14,458 nucleotides of DNA from Rikenella sp031551865. Its GTDB lineage: Bacteria > Bacteroidota > Bacteroidia > Bacteroidales > Rikenellaceae. Position numbers and translations under genes: made by a program. Shown piece after piece: positions 6,610-13,499 of this stretch; positions within the stretch are counted from its first letter, which is position 1, and each line of letters begins with the position of its first letter. The notes under the pieces were generated by a model. The model did no database searches. It had not been told where the DNA came from and saw only the letters and a list, made by a program, of their open reading frames with translations. The DNA lies in assembly GCA_031551865.1 (NCBI GenBank), contig JAVBMY010000016.1, positions 1 through 14,458 of the forward strand, written 5' to 3'.

Positions 6610-7176
6610 ATGAAACGTAAGAACATGAGATTGATTTTTCGGATAGGGAGTGCCGCTATACTGTTGTTTTTGGCGTCTAATAATCAGTCATTAGCACAAA
6701 AAAAAGCATCATATCCGCCGCATATATTAGGCATAGGGATCAAAGCCAATATCTTCGGTCCCGAGTCGGCCTACTCATTCGGGATTTCAGCCGAGACCAG
6801 AATTTATAAAAACTTTGGTGTCGAAACAGGATTCTTGTACGGAAGCGCCCATATCGGCACTTTCTCCTCTACCGGAGGTATTGAGGAGCCATATTCTCCG
6901 GACTATAAATTAATAGTGCCCATAATGCTTAAGGCTTATTGGTATGTGAATTTCTCGGCAGGTGTTTCCTTTGCTTTCGCTCCGCAACAGATGTCAAGAT
7001 ATAATGATGTGTTTTTGCTTACCAGAATCAGCAAAGATATTCGGATAGGCGGTCATTTAGCTTTTGAACCGGGTGTATTTTTCGGTTGGGCACTGGTAGG
7101 CAAAGGTGGTGGTTGGCAAGGAGGAGAAACTACTGGTGGATTAGAATTAAAACTGAAATACCGTTTCCTGAAATAG
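6610..7176 (+). CDS. Small secreted beta-barrel-like protein (copy 3)
   Basis: A 188-residue homologue of the barrels at 5095 and 5855. The chosen ATG at 6610 gives MKRKNMRLIF followed by a hydrophobic core and a likely cleavage after Ala29 (SLA|Q). A GTG two codons upstream (6604) is the alternative start. Landmarks are FGVETGFLYG, V-P-I-M-L-K-A-Y, SKDIRIG...FEPGVF and GLELKLKYRFLK. Nucleotide similarity to copy 1 rises towards the stop and continues into the connector. The gene is AT-rich relative to bioA downstream. No promoter is recognised between it and the terminator in connector 2. Function unknown; see copy 1. Confidence 0.7.
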   Translation: MKRKNMRLIFRIGSAAILLFLASNNQSLAQKKASYPPHILGIGIKANIFGPESAYSFGISAETRIYKNFGVETGFLYGSAHIGTFSSTGGIEEPYSPDYKLIVPIMLKAYWYVNFSAGVSFAFAPQQMSRYNDVFLLTRISKDIRIGGHLAFEPGVFFGWALVGKGGGWQGGETTGGLELKLKYRFLK

Positions 7177-7213
7177 CCGTTCGTTCTCCCGGGGCTGCCT
7201 GCTGCTGCCGGGT
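7174..7213 (+). repeat. Connector repeat, copy 3, internally deleted
   Basis: The first 34 bases (7174-7207) equal connector 2. The sequence then jumps to GCCGGGT, which is also the last seven bases of connectors 1 and 2. This fits a loss of about 41 bp that removed the terminator's right arm and T-tract. Beyond it, no protease fragment can be recognised. Confidence 0.65.
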
Positions 7214-7251
7214 ACCCTGGGGCGTACATGCCGCCTTTGAAATGAGGCTGT

Positions 7252-7294
7252 AAGGCAAAGGGGGTGTCAATATATTGACACCCCCTCGCCTTTT
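7252..7294. terminator. Palindromic bidirectional terminator between barrel copy 3 and bioA
   Basis: A perfect 28-nt palindrome (7259-7286), extended by AAGGC (7252-7256)/GCCTT (7288-7292) and followed by TTTT. The two flanking genes converge here. It likely replaces the broken terminator of connector 3. Confidence 0.8.
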
Positions 7295-7313
7295 GCCGCC
7301 TCTCAGAGAAGGC

Positions 7314-8591
7314 CTACGGGGCGCCCTCCAGCGCCGCTACCTCGCACAAGGCACGGCAGAGCAGCCGCAGGTCGTCGTCGCCGGTCACGTACGGCGGCAT
7401 CGCGTAGATCAGCCGACCGAACGGCCGTACCCACACGCCCCGCTCCACGAACGCCGCTTGCGCCCGGGCCATGTCCACTTCCTGTGACATCTCGATCACG
7501 CCGATCGCCCCCAGCACCCGCACGTCGGTCACCCTTTCCAGCGTCCGGGCCGGGGCGAGCCCTTCGGACAACAGCCGTTCTATCCCGGCGATGCGCGGCA
7601 AGGGCGACTGCTCGGCCAGCAAGTCCAGAGAGGCGCACGCCACGGCACACGCCAGCGGGTTCGCCATGAATGTGGGGCCGTGCATGAACGCCCCCCGGAT
7701 GCCGCGCGCCACGCGTCCTGTGGCCAGCACCGCCCCGAGGGTCATGTAGCCTCCGGTCAGCGCCTTGCCCACGCACATGATGTCGGGCGTCACCCCGGCC
7801 CACTCGCAGGCGAACATCCTCCCCGTGCGGCCGAACCCGGTGGCGACCTCATCGGCCACCAGCAACACGCCATATTCGCGGCACAGTTCCGCAATCCCTT
7901 TCAGGTATTCCGGGTGGTAGAAATACATTCCCCCGGCGCCCTGCACGACCGGTTCGAGGATCACTGCCGCCAGCCGCGTGCCGTGTGCGGCGAATGCCGA
8001 ACGCAGCGGGTCGAGTGCTTCGGGCGTCCACGGGTCGCGGAATGCGATGGCGGGCCGTTCGGCGAAATGCTGGATCGCAAGGCGGCCATCCCAGATCGTG
8101 TGCATGCCGCCCTCGGGGTCGCAGACGCTCATCGCGTGCCACGTGTCGCCGTGGTAACCGCCGCGGATGGTCAGGAATTCGCGGCGCTCGACGGCGCCCG
8201 CCGAGACCTGGTATTGCAGGGCCATTTTCATGGCGACCTCGACGGCCACCGAACCCGAGTCGGCATAGAAAATATGTTCGAGTCCCGCGGGCACCATGGC
8301 CAGCAACCGGCGACCGAGTTCCACGGCGGGTTCGTGGGTCAGCCCGCCGAACATGACGTGGCTCATCCGGGCAGCCTGTGCGGCCAGCGCGGCGTTCAGG
8401 CGCGGGTGGTTGTAGCCGTGGACCGTGCTCCACCACGACGACATCCCGTCCACAAGCTGCCGTCCGTCGGCGAGTTCGATGCGCACCCCTTCGCACCGCC
8501 GCACGGGATAGACGGGCAACGGGTCGTTCATCGAAGTATAGGGGTGCCACAGGTGTTCGCGGTCGAAATCGAGGAGATATTGAATGTCCAT
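7314..8591 (-). CDS. bioA: Adenosylmethionine-8-amino-7-oxononanoate aminotransferase
   Basis: PLP-dependent fold-type I aminotransferase of biotin synthesis. It converts 7-keto-8-aminopelargonate to 7,8-diaminopelargonate, with S-adenosylmethionine as amino donor in the classical enzyme; cytoplasmic. The start at 8591 gives MDIQYLLDFDREHLWHPYTSM, a typical BioA beginning; the longer open frame upstream is not family-like. Visible motifs are GMSSWWSTVHGYNHP (49-63), YADSGSVAVEVAMKMALQY (109-127), GGYHGDTWHAMSVCDPEGGMH (in 144-164, with Tyr147), the cofactor Asp247 in VADEVATGFGRTG, and the Schiff-base Lys276 in GKALTGG. The length of 425 matches the family. No other bio gene is adjacent in the window. 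Confidence 0.94.
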   Translation of the reverse strand: MDIQYLLDFDREHLWHPYTSMNDPLPVYPVRRCEGVRIELADGRQLVDGMSSWWSTVHGYNHPRLNAALAAQAARMSHVMFGGLTHEPAVELGRRLLAMVPAGLEHIFYADSGSVAVEVAMKMALQYQVSAGAVERREFLTIRGGYHGDTWHAMSVCDPEGGMHTIWDGRLAIQHFAERPAIAFRDPWTPEALDPLRSAFAAHGTRLAAVILEPVVQGAGGMYFYHPEYLKGIAELCREYGVLLVADEVATGFGRTGRMFACEWAGVTPDIMCVGKALTGGYMTLGAVLATGRVARGIRGAFMHGPTFMANPLACAVACASLDLLAEQSPLPRIAGIERLLSEGLAPARTLERVTDVRVLGAIGVIEMSQEVDMARAQAAFVERGVWVRPFGRLIYAMPPYVTGDDDLRLLCRALCEVAALEGAP

Positions 8592-8605
8592 CGGGAGTTT
8601 AATTA

Positions 8606-8635
8606 CAAAAATAAGGGCGGCCCCGCAGGGGCCGC
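8606..8635 (-). terminator. Hairpin plus T-rich tract on the minus strand
   Basis: An 8-bp GC stem (8617-8624 with 8628-8635) with a GCA triloop. On the minus strand it is followed by CTTATTTTTG, which would end transcripts from the lipid-kinase gene before bioA. The same TATTTTTG (8606-8613) also fits a -7 box, so this site could instead be bioA's promoter. Confidence 0.5.
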
Positions 8636-8669
8636 GGTTTCTCTGTGAGAGTTGCAAAAATTGGCGACT

Positions 8670-8702
8670 GAGTTTGAATGCATCTATGATGCGTTCAAAC
8701 TC
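8670..8702. repeat. 15-bp inverted repeat upstream of bioA
   Basis: Arms 8670-8684 and 8688-8702 pair over 15 bp with one G-T wobble and a TAT loop. It lies within the 173-bp gap between the lipid kinase and bioA. It might be an operator-like dyad for bioA or part of a transcript end; there is no T-tract. Confidence 0.5.
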
Positions 8703-8708
8703 AAGAGC

Positions 8709-8756
8709 GCGCCCGGCCCCAACGCGCCCCATGCGTTCGGGGCTGGGGCCGGGCGC
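8709..8756 (-). terminator. GC-rich hairpin after the lipid kinase
   Basis: Perfect 13-bp arms (8709-8721 and 8744-8756), with a small inner ACGC/GCGT stem, begin 9 nt beyond the lipid-kinase stop. A T-tract on the minus side is weak. Confidence 0.6.
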
Positions 8757-8764
8757 TTCATACG

Positions 8765-9742
8765 TTACTTTCCGCCATTCGCCGCATTGTCGCGGATGAA
8801 TTTCTCGCTCACCACCACCCGGATGGCACGCTCCACGATCTGGTAGGTGAAGTCGGACTCGCCCAGGATTTCGCCGTCGATCTCAAGGCGGATCGGGGGG
8901 GTCGAAGTGATCTCGATGCGGCCTCCGCGGAAGAACAGGATGCTCGGAATGTCGTAGATGCGGCCCGTGTAGACAACTTTGAAGCGCCGGAAGAGTAACA
9001 GTCGGTTCGATTGCGGGATGATCGTCAGGTCGAACAGGCCGTCGTCGGCGATGGCGCGCGGGGTTTGCGTGAGTCCCCCGGCCGTGTATTTGCAGATGCC
9101 GACCGTGGCACTGAACAGGCGGCCCCGGAATACTTCCTCGCCGTCGACGGCGATCACCGTGCGGGTCGCACGGTGGCGTACCGCCTCGCGGAACGCGCTG
9201 AACACGTAGATCCACGACCCCTTGTATCCTTTGTCTTTCAGCCGGTTGAAACCCCGGCACACGGCGGCGTCGTAGCCTACGCCCGACACGTTGGCCAGGT
9301 AGCGCGTCTGTTTTACCCGTGACTCGTAGTAGTCCACCCGGCCGACATCCTGCAGGAAAGCGTGCCCCTCTTTGATCGAGCGAATGGCGTCGTGGTAGCC
9401 TCGCGGAATGCCGAACATGCGGATCCAGTCGTTGCCTGTGCCTACAGCGATCACCGCCAGCAACACGTCGGTCGTCGGGCAGGCCTGTTGGATGAACAGG
9501 CCGTTCACCACCTCGTGGATCGTGCCGTCGCCGCCCACGATGATGATCCGGCGGTATCCCTGCTGTGCGGCCATCACGGCGAGTTCCGTGGCATGGTATT
9601 TACGCATGGTGAACAGTGCGTCGACCGCGATGCCCGCCTCGCGGAGCAGGTCGCTGATCAGGGGCCAGTCGGTCAGCCCCCGCCCTTTCCCGGCCACGGG
9701 ATTGACGATCGCCGCCCAACGCTCTGTGATGTCGAATTTCAT
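8765..9742 (-). CDS. Diacylglycerol/sphingosine kinase-family lipid kinase (DAGKc, YegS-like)
   Basis: Cytoplasmic or peripheral-membrane lipid kinase that phosphorylates a lipid hydroxyl using ATP. Diacylglycerol or, in Bacteroidetes, a sphingoid base is a plausible substrate; the sequence does not decide which. The N-terminal nucleotide-binding half shows VNPVAGKG (13-20), the signature GGDGT (70-74) with H-E-V-V-N, and GTGND (101-105). The C-terminal half is beta-rich with an I-E-I-D-G-E-like element (RLEIDGEI). The length of 325 is usual. The ATG at 9742 is chosen over a GTG two codons upstream. It shares its strand with bioA but is separated from it by three hairpins, so it is probably a separate transcript. 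Confidence 0.88.
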   Translation of the reverse strand: MKFDITERWAAIVNPVAGKGRGLTDWPLISDLLREAGIAVDALFTMRKYHATELAVMAAQQGYRRIIIVGGDGTIHEVVNGLFIQQACPTTDVLLAVIAVGTGNDWIRMFGIPRGYHDAIRSIKEGHAFLQDVGRVDYYESRVKQTRYLANVSGVGYDAAVCRGFNRLKDKGYKGSWIYVFSAFREAVRHRATRTVIAVDGEEVFRGRLFSATVGICKYTAGGLTQTPRAIADDGLFDLTIIPQSNRLLLFRRFKVVYTGRIYDIPSILFFRGGRIEITSTPPIRLEIDGEILGESDFTYQIVERAIRVVVSEKFIRDNAANGGK

Positions 9743-9769
9743 AGACACAAAAGTAATCCAAATTTTTCT

Positions 9770-9777
9770 TACATTTG
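9770..9777 (+). promoter_or_regulatory. -7 box for the FKBP lipoprotein gene
   Basis: TACATTTG matches TAnnTTTG and lies about 80 nt before the ATG at 9858, in the divergent gap with the lipid kinase. No convincing -33 TTTG is seen. Confidence 0.45.
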
Positions 9778-9857
9778 TCGCTGTCCATACGTGTGATTCT
9801 CACCGCCCCGGCGAAAGAACACGCAAGATAAAAACCAAATACTTTCCAAAAACAACA

Positions 9858-10553
9858 ATGAAAAAGAACCTCACCCTCGTTGCCGCATCCGCCGTTCTGT
9901 TGCTGACCTCCTGCGGCGGCTCCAGTGTCAAGCTCACCACCGACCTCGACTCCCTGTCGTATGCTTACGGCATACAGGCTGCCATCCAGTTCCGTTCGCA
10001 GGCTCCCGAGATCAACACCGACATATTCAGCAAAGGGTTTACCGACGGCTTTAATAAGCAGGGGCTGATGACCCCCGAACAGGCCTATTCCTATATCGGC
10101 GGCTATCTGATGCACGGCCGTTCCCGCCACAACGCCGAAGCGTCTGCCAAGTTCCTGCAGGAAGCCTCGGAAAAAAGCGGGGTACAGAAAACATCCGAAG
10201 GCCTTCTGTATAAAATAGAAAAAGAGGGCAACGAAAAACGCGCCGGGCTCAACGACCTGATCTATGTGAAATATGAACTCACCCTGCCCGACGGCAAAGT
10301 GATCGACGCTTCAGGCGACAATGCCGTTGCGATGAAACTGGGTGGTCTCATCAAAGCCTGGCAGATCGCCCTCCCGCTGATCGGCGAAGGCGGCAAGATG
10401 ACCCTCTATTGCCCGTCCGACCTGGCCTATGGCGACCATGGGGCTCCCGGCATCGGCCCGAAACAGGCCCTCAAATTCGAACTCGAACTCGAAAAGATCG
10501 AACCGGAACCTGCTCCCCAGACGCTTGAAGGTGCTGCCGCCACCGGCATGTAA
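9858..10553 (+). CDS. FKBP-type peptidyl-prolyl cis-trans isomerase lipoprotein
   Basis: Envelope-located folding helper that isomerises X-Pro bonds. The ATG at 9858 gives MKKNLTLVAA and a lipobox LLTSC with Cys19; a much longer open frame upstream reads through the neighbouring gene's antisense and is rejected. Residues ~30-105 are the FKBP_N-type dimerisation helices, starting with the DSLSYAYGIQ signature common in Bacteroidetes FKBPs. The FKBP domain spans ~113-214, with D-G-K-V-I-D-A-S, Trp168 at the pocket floor, E-G-G-K-M-T-L-Y-C-P, LAYG (189-192) and L-K-F-E-L-E-L. The usual Phe-Asp-Ser-Ser is Ile-Asp-Ala-Ser here, and the residues around it are shortened, so catalytic strength may differ. 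A short tail follows. Confidence 0.9.
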   Translation: MKKNLTLVAASAVLLLTSCGGSSVKLTTDLDSLSYAYGIQAAIQFRSQAPEINTDIFSKGFTDGFNKQGLMTPEQAYSYIGGYLMHGRSRHNAEASAKFLQEASEKSGVQKTSEGLLYKIEKEGNEKRAGLNDLIYVKYELTLPDGKVIDASGDNAVAMKLGGLIKAWQIALPLIGEGGKMTLYCPSDLAYGDHGAPGIGPKQALKFELELEKIEPEPAPQTLEGAAATGM

Positions 10554-10589
10554 TTCCACCCCGCCACAAACAACCCCGATAATAACGAA

Positions 10590-10619
10590 GGCCGGGCCCG
10601 GTCTCGCCGGAGCCCGGCC
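10590..10619 (+). terminator. GC-rich hairpin between FKBP and DUF3127 genes
   Basis: A 12-bp stem with one bulged A (10590-10601 with 10607-10619) and a 5-nt loop. No T-tract follows, so it may only attenuate or stabilise the FKBP transcript before the DUF3127 gene 15 nt later. Confidence 0.5.
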
Positions 10620-10634
10620 GCAAATCAACAGAGA

Positions 10635-10997
10635 ATGGATTTTGAAGCAATAGTACTTGCCATCCAGCCCCTCGTCACCGGACAGGGTGCCCGCGGCGAG
10701 TGGAAAAAACAGGAAATCATCTTCGAACTGCCCGGCGAGTACAGCCGCAAACTCTGCGTCGGATTCTGGAACGACCGTGCCACCGATGCCGCCTCACTCC
10801 GCCCCGGCGACCGTGTGGCCGTCAGCGCCAACGTCGAGTCGCGCGAATACAACGGCCGCTGGTACACCGAAGTACGCGCATGGAGGATGAGCCGCATTGC
10901 CGCCGAAGCCCCCGCCCCGGGTGCTTATGCTCCTGCTGCCGAAGCCGCTCCTGCTGCCGCCACCTCGGCCGCCGAAGTCGACGACCTCCCGTTCTAA
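10635..10997 (+). CDS. DUF3127 OB-fold protein with SSB-like acidic C-terminal tip
   Basis: A 120-residue cytoplasmic protein. Residues ~1-90 match the DUF3127 pattern: G-x-W-x-K-Q-E-I-I-F-E, then C-V-G-F-W-N-D, then SREYNGRWYTEVRAWRM. This is an OB-fold family common in Bacteroidetes and thought to bind single-stranded DNA. An Ala/Pro-rich flexible linker (~91-113) leads to the terminal EVDDLPF. That layout (OB fold, disordered linker, acidic tip ending D-D-x-P-F) is the same as in bacterial SSB, whose tip recruits repair and replication proteins. A role in DNA metabolism is therefore likely but inferred. It is 82 nt downstream of the FKBP gene. Confidence 0.82.
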   Translation: MDFEAIVLAIQPLVTGQGARGEWKKQEIIFELPGEYSRKLCVGFWNDRATDAASLRPGDRVAVSANVESREYNGRWYTEVRAWRMSRIAAEAPAPGAYAPAAEAAPAAATSAAEVDDLPF

Positions 10998-11038
10998 ACC
11001 AGGAACCTGGCTCCGGCCTTCCGGCATACACGAAACAA

Positions 11039-11072
11039 AAAGGGCCGACTCTCACCATGGGGTCGGCCCTTT
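11039..11072. terminator. Bidirectional intrinsic terminator after DUF3127
   Basis: An 11-bp perfect stem (11039-11049 with 11062-11072), with A-rich sequence before and TTTCTT at the end. It serves convergent genes, DUF3127 (+) and the endonuclease (-). Confidence 0.85.
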
Positions 11073-11138
11073 CTTAAAATACAGGCAGGCTTGCGTGTAA
11101 CGACGGCATACAGTTGTGGCGTAGCCTGCGGGCGACAT

Positions 11139-12131
11139 TCACCGCTTCAGTTTGCGCCGCTCCGACTTTTTGTGAGGCAGCGGTTGCGGCGCCTGCCCGG
11201 GAGCCGCCGCCGCACCGCCCGGCGACGCGGTGACCGTGTCCGCCACTACCTTCCCGGAACCGCCCGTGGAGTCGGCCGGACTGACGGCCCGGGATACGGT
11301 ATCTTTGTTGGCGCCGGAAAAGACCTTTCCGGCGCCGGGCTTTCCGGAAGAGGCCGGGTCGCCCTCCAGTGCCACGTTCGGGAACAGCCGGATCCCCGTG
11401 AGCCGCCGGACACTGTCGACCGTCACCTCGTAGTGGCGGAAATCCGGCACCAAAGATGACTCGTCGCCGTTCGGGATCACGTAGGCGCGCGCCTGGAACG
11501 AATCGCCGCTGCGCAACACGATCGCCTTGAAAAACAACGGAGGCACGGTCACTCCCCGGCCGATGGCAGGCATTCCCGCCGCCGGTGCCGGGAGCACGCC
11601 GCCCGTGACGATATACAGCGTGTCGAAGTCGGCGCAGACGCGGCGTAACTCCTCTTCGAGGTTTTTCCATACCCCGCGGTTGAGGCGCGGCAACTGCGGC
11701 GCGATATTTGAAAACAGGAACGTGGCCCGGTTCTCTTCGGCACTGGCCGTACGGTCGGCCGAAGGGAGCAGGTGCCCCCGGTCGTAGCCGCTGTTGGTGT
11801 AATCGGCGTTCGAGGCCGACGGCCAGCCGAATGCCGCCAGGAGCGGGTCGGTCCTGAAATTGTCCGATCGTTCGGCGCCCGCGCTGATGTCCGAGCGGGT
11901 CAACTTGTAAGCCACCCACCGCGCCTGGCGGTGTGCCGGGGCATAGAGGAACGAGTAACGCCCGGCCGAGTTGTAGATCACCGTGTCTTGCGGCCCGGTG
12001 AGCGGCAGTTCGAGGCTTTGCGGCGGTTTCTGCGGGCGCACGGGCTCGGCGGCCTCGCTGCACGCCGTCAGCAGGCAAAGGGACAGTAGACAGCAAAGAT
12101 GTTTCAACGAATCGGGAAACCGGTGAACCAT
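11139..12131 (-). CDS. DNA/RNA non-specific endonuclease (NUC1 family) lipoprotein
   Basis: Secreted, lipid-anchored sugar-non-specific nuclease (beta-beta-alpha-metal fold) that probably degrades extracellular DNA and RNA for nutrients, biofilm control or defence. The start at 12131 gives MVHRFPDSLK and a lipobox CLLTAC with Cys24; the longer open frame runs antisense to the divergent gene and is rejected. The signature GYDRGHLLPSADRT holds the catalytic His120. N-R-G-V-W-K-N-L-E (from Asn151) supplies the Mg-binding Asn and the following Glu region. F-K-A-I-V and V-P-D-F fit the late core strands. The last ~65 residues are a low-complexity Ser/Ala/Gly/Pro tail ending in very basic K-K-S-E-R-R-K-L-K-R, not part of the family fold. 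It is divergent from the maturase gene, only 33 bp apart. Confidence 0.9.
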   Translation of the reverse strand: MVHRFPDSLKHLCCLLSLCLLTACSEAAEPVRPQKPPQSLELPLTGPQDTVIYNSAGRYSFLYAPAHRQARWVAYKLTRSDISAGAERSDNFRTDPLLAAFGWPSASNADYTNSGYDRGHLLPSADRTASAEENRATFLFSNIAPQLPRLNRGVWKNLEEELRRVCADFDTLYIVTGGVLPAPAAGMPAIGRGVTVPPLFFKAIVLRSGDSFQARAYVIPNGDESSLVPDFRHYEVTVDSVRRLTGIRLFPNVALEGDPASSGKPGAGKVFSGANKDTVSRAVSPADSTGGSGKVVADTVTASPGGAAAAPGQAPQPLPHKKSERRKLKR

Positions 12132-12164
12132 AGCGATATTCGATACTAAATTACGACCATAAAG

Positions 12165-13499
12165 GTGAGAAAAAAAACGACACTCACATACGGCGACGCC
12201 CTGAAAAAGAGCCGCGCCACCGCCTTCAGCCTGATGCTCAAACCGGTCGGGCCGGAGTGCAACCTCGACTGCAAATACTGCTACTACCTCGACAAGGTGT
12301 TGCAAACCGGGGGGGGCAGCGCCCCCCGGGTGATGTCTGGCGAAGTGCTTGAGGCCGCCGTCCGCCAGCATATCGAGGCCAACGGGGTCGATACGGTCTC
12401 TTTTTGCTGGCACGGCGGCGAACCGTTGCTCGCGGGGCTGGATTTTTTCCGCAAAGTCGTAGAGTTACAGCGCCGCTATGCGAACGGCAAGAAGATTGAA
12501 AACTCGATCCAGACCAACGGTACATTACTGACCCCGCAGTGGGCTTCGTTCTTCGCCTCCGAAAAATTCCTGGTGGGCATCTCGCTCGACGGCCCGGCCG
12601 CAGTGCACGACGCCAACCGCCACAACAAAGGCGGAGCCCCGACCTTCGAGGCCGTGATGCGCGGGGTAGGGGAGTTGCAAAAAGCGGGGGCGGAATACAA
12701 CACTCTTTCTGCCGTAAGTGCAGCCAGCGAAGGCCGTGGCCGCGAGATCTACCGTTTTATGAAAAGCATCGGCAGCCGCTACATGCAGTTCCTGCCGGTG
12801 GTCGAGCACGTCAAAGACATCCCCGGCTATTCCCGCGAGGTGATCTGCAGCCCGCACGATCCGGCGGGCCGGCGGGCCGGATGGTCGGTGAGAGCCGAGG
12901 GTTACGGCCGTTTCCTGAACGACATTTTCGACGACTGGGTGGTGGGCGACGTGGGCGATTATTTCGTGCAGATGTTCGACGCCACGCTGGCCGGATGGTG
13001 CGGCCTGCGGCCCGGGCTCTGCTCGTTCTGCGAAAGTTGCGGCGACGCGCTGGTGGTCGAGACCGGGGGAGACGTTTACTCCTGCGACCACTTCGTTTAT
13101 CCCGAATACCGGCTCGGTAACGTGGCCTCGTCGGAGCTGGGGGCGATGTACGCTTCGCCCTCACAATTTGCCTTCGGACTGGCCAAGCGCAACACGTTGC
13201 CGGCGGACTGCCGACGCTGCCTGTGGCTCCACCTGTGCCGCGGCGAGTGTCCCAAGCACCGTTTCGGACTGCCGACCGGCAGCCCGGCGGAGTCGGTCCC
13301 GGCCGCGAGCCCCGGCTTGAGCTCCGGTTCCGGCAAAAATTCCGGCGAGATGCCCGTGAACGCCCTGTGCGAGGCCTTTAAAATATTCTATAAGCATTCC
13401 GAGCCCTACATGTTGCGGATGCGCGAGCTGCTCGAAGCCGGGCAGATAGCCTCGATGGTGATCCCCTGGGCCCGCCGCCGCATGGGGCTTCCGTTCTGA
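12165..13499 (+). CDS. Anaerobic sulfatase-maturating-enzyme-like radical SAM protein (SPASM)
   Basis: A 444-residue cytoplasmic radical SAM enzyme. In the family it oxidises an active-site Cys or Ser of a sulfatase to formylglycine. The start is GTG at 12165; no in-frame ATG exists upstream before a stop. The SAM cluster motif is C32-x3-C36-x2-C39 within PVGPECNLDCKYCYYLDK. Further landmarks are WHGGEPL, SIQTNGTLL and VGISLDGP. The SPASM cysteines are C286, C289 and C292, then C307 in GDVYSCDHFVYPEYRLGNV, and C349, C352, C358, C362 in C-R-R-C-L-W-L-H-L-C-R-G-E-C-P-K, with a late C402. An unusual Ser/Pro/Gly-rich insertion (~370-395) precedes C402. No sulfatase is in the window, so the target is elsewhere; another peptide substrate is possible. 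Confidence 0.88.
   Translation: MRKKTTLTYGDALKKSRATAFSLMLKPVGPECNLDCKYCYYLDKVLQTGGGSAPRVMSGEVLEAAVRQHIEANGVDTVSFCWHGGEPLLAGLDFFRKVVELQRRYANGKKIENSIQTNGTLLTPQWASFFASEKFLVGISLDGPAAVHDANRHNKGGAPTFEAVMRGVGELQKAGAEYNTLSAVSAASEGRGREIYRFMKSIGSRYMQFLPVVEHVKDIPGYSREVICSPHDPAGRRAGWSVRAEGYGRFLNDIFDDWVVGDVGDYFVQMFDATLAGWCGLRPGLCSFCESCGDALVVETGGDVYSCDHFVYPEYRLGNVASSELGAMYASPSQFAFGLAKRNTLPADCRRCLWLHLCRGECPKHRFGLPTGSPAESVPAASPGLSSGSGKNSGEMPVNALCEAFKIFYKHSEPYMLRMRELLEAGQIASMVIPWARRRMGLPF

Noticed and set aside
5641..7213. CRISPR array or integron attC array
   Set aside because: Repeats are 81 bp, occur two and a half times, are separated by ~670 bp of coding sequence and hold a plain terminator; there are no Cas or integrase genes and no attC core sites.
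8606..8613. TATTTTTG on the minus strand as bioA promoter
   Set aside because: It would leave a leader of under 10 nt and doubles as the T-tract of a hairpin terminator; kept only as an alternative reading.
7680..8648. 322-codon plus-strand frame over bioA
   Set aside because: The minus strand carries BioA motifs throughout; this frame is His/Arg-rich shadow coding.
8592..8732. N-terminal extension of bioA
   Set aside because: It covers the hairpin region and is not BioA-like; MDIQYLLDFDREHLWHPYTSM at 8591 is the family start.
9748..9755. TACTTTTG on the minus strand as lipid-kinase promoter
   Set aside because: It ends only about 6 nt before the ATG at 9742, so it would require a leaderless transcript; it may be chance.
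9408..9857. N-terminal extension of the FKBP open frame
   Set aside because: It overlaps the lipid kinase gene antisense; a proper lipoprotein signal starts at 9858 and a -7 box lies between.
12132..12413. N-terminal extension of the endonuclease frame
   Set aside because: It runs antisense through the start of the maturase; the lipoprotein signal starts at 12131.
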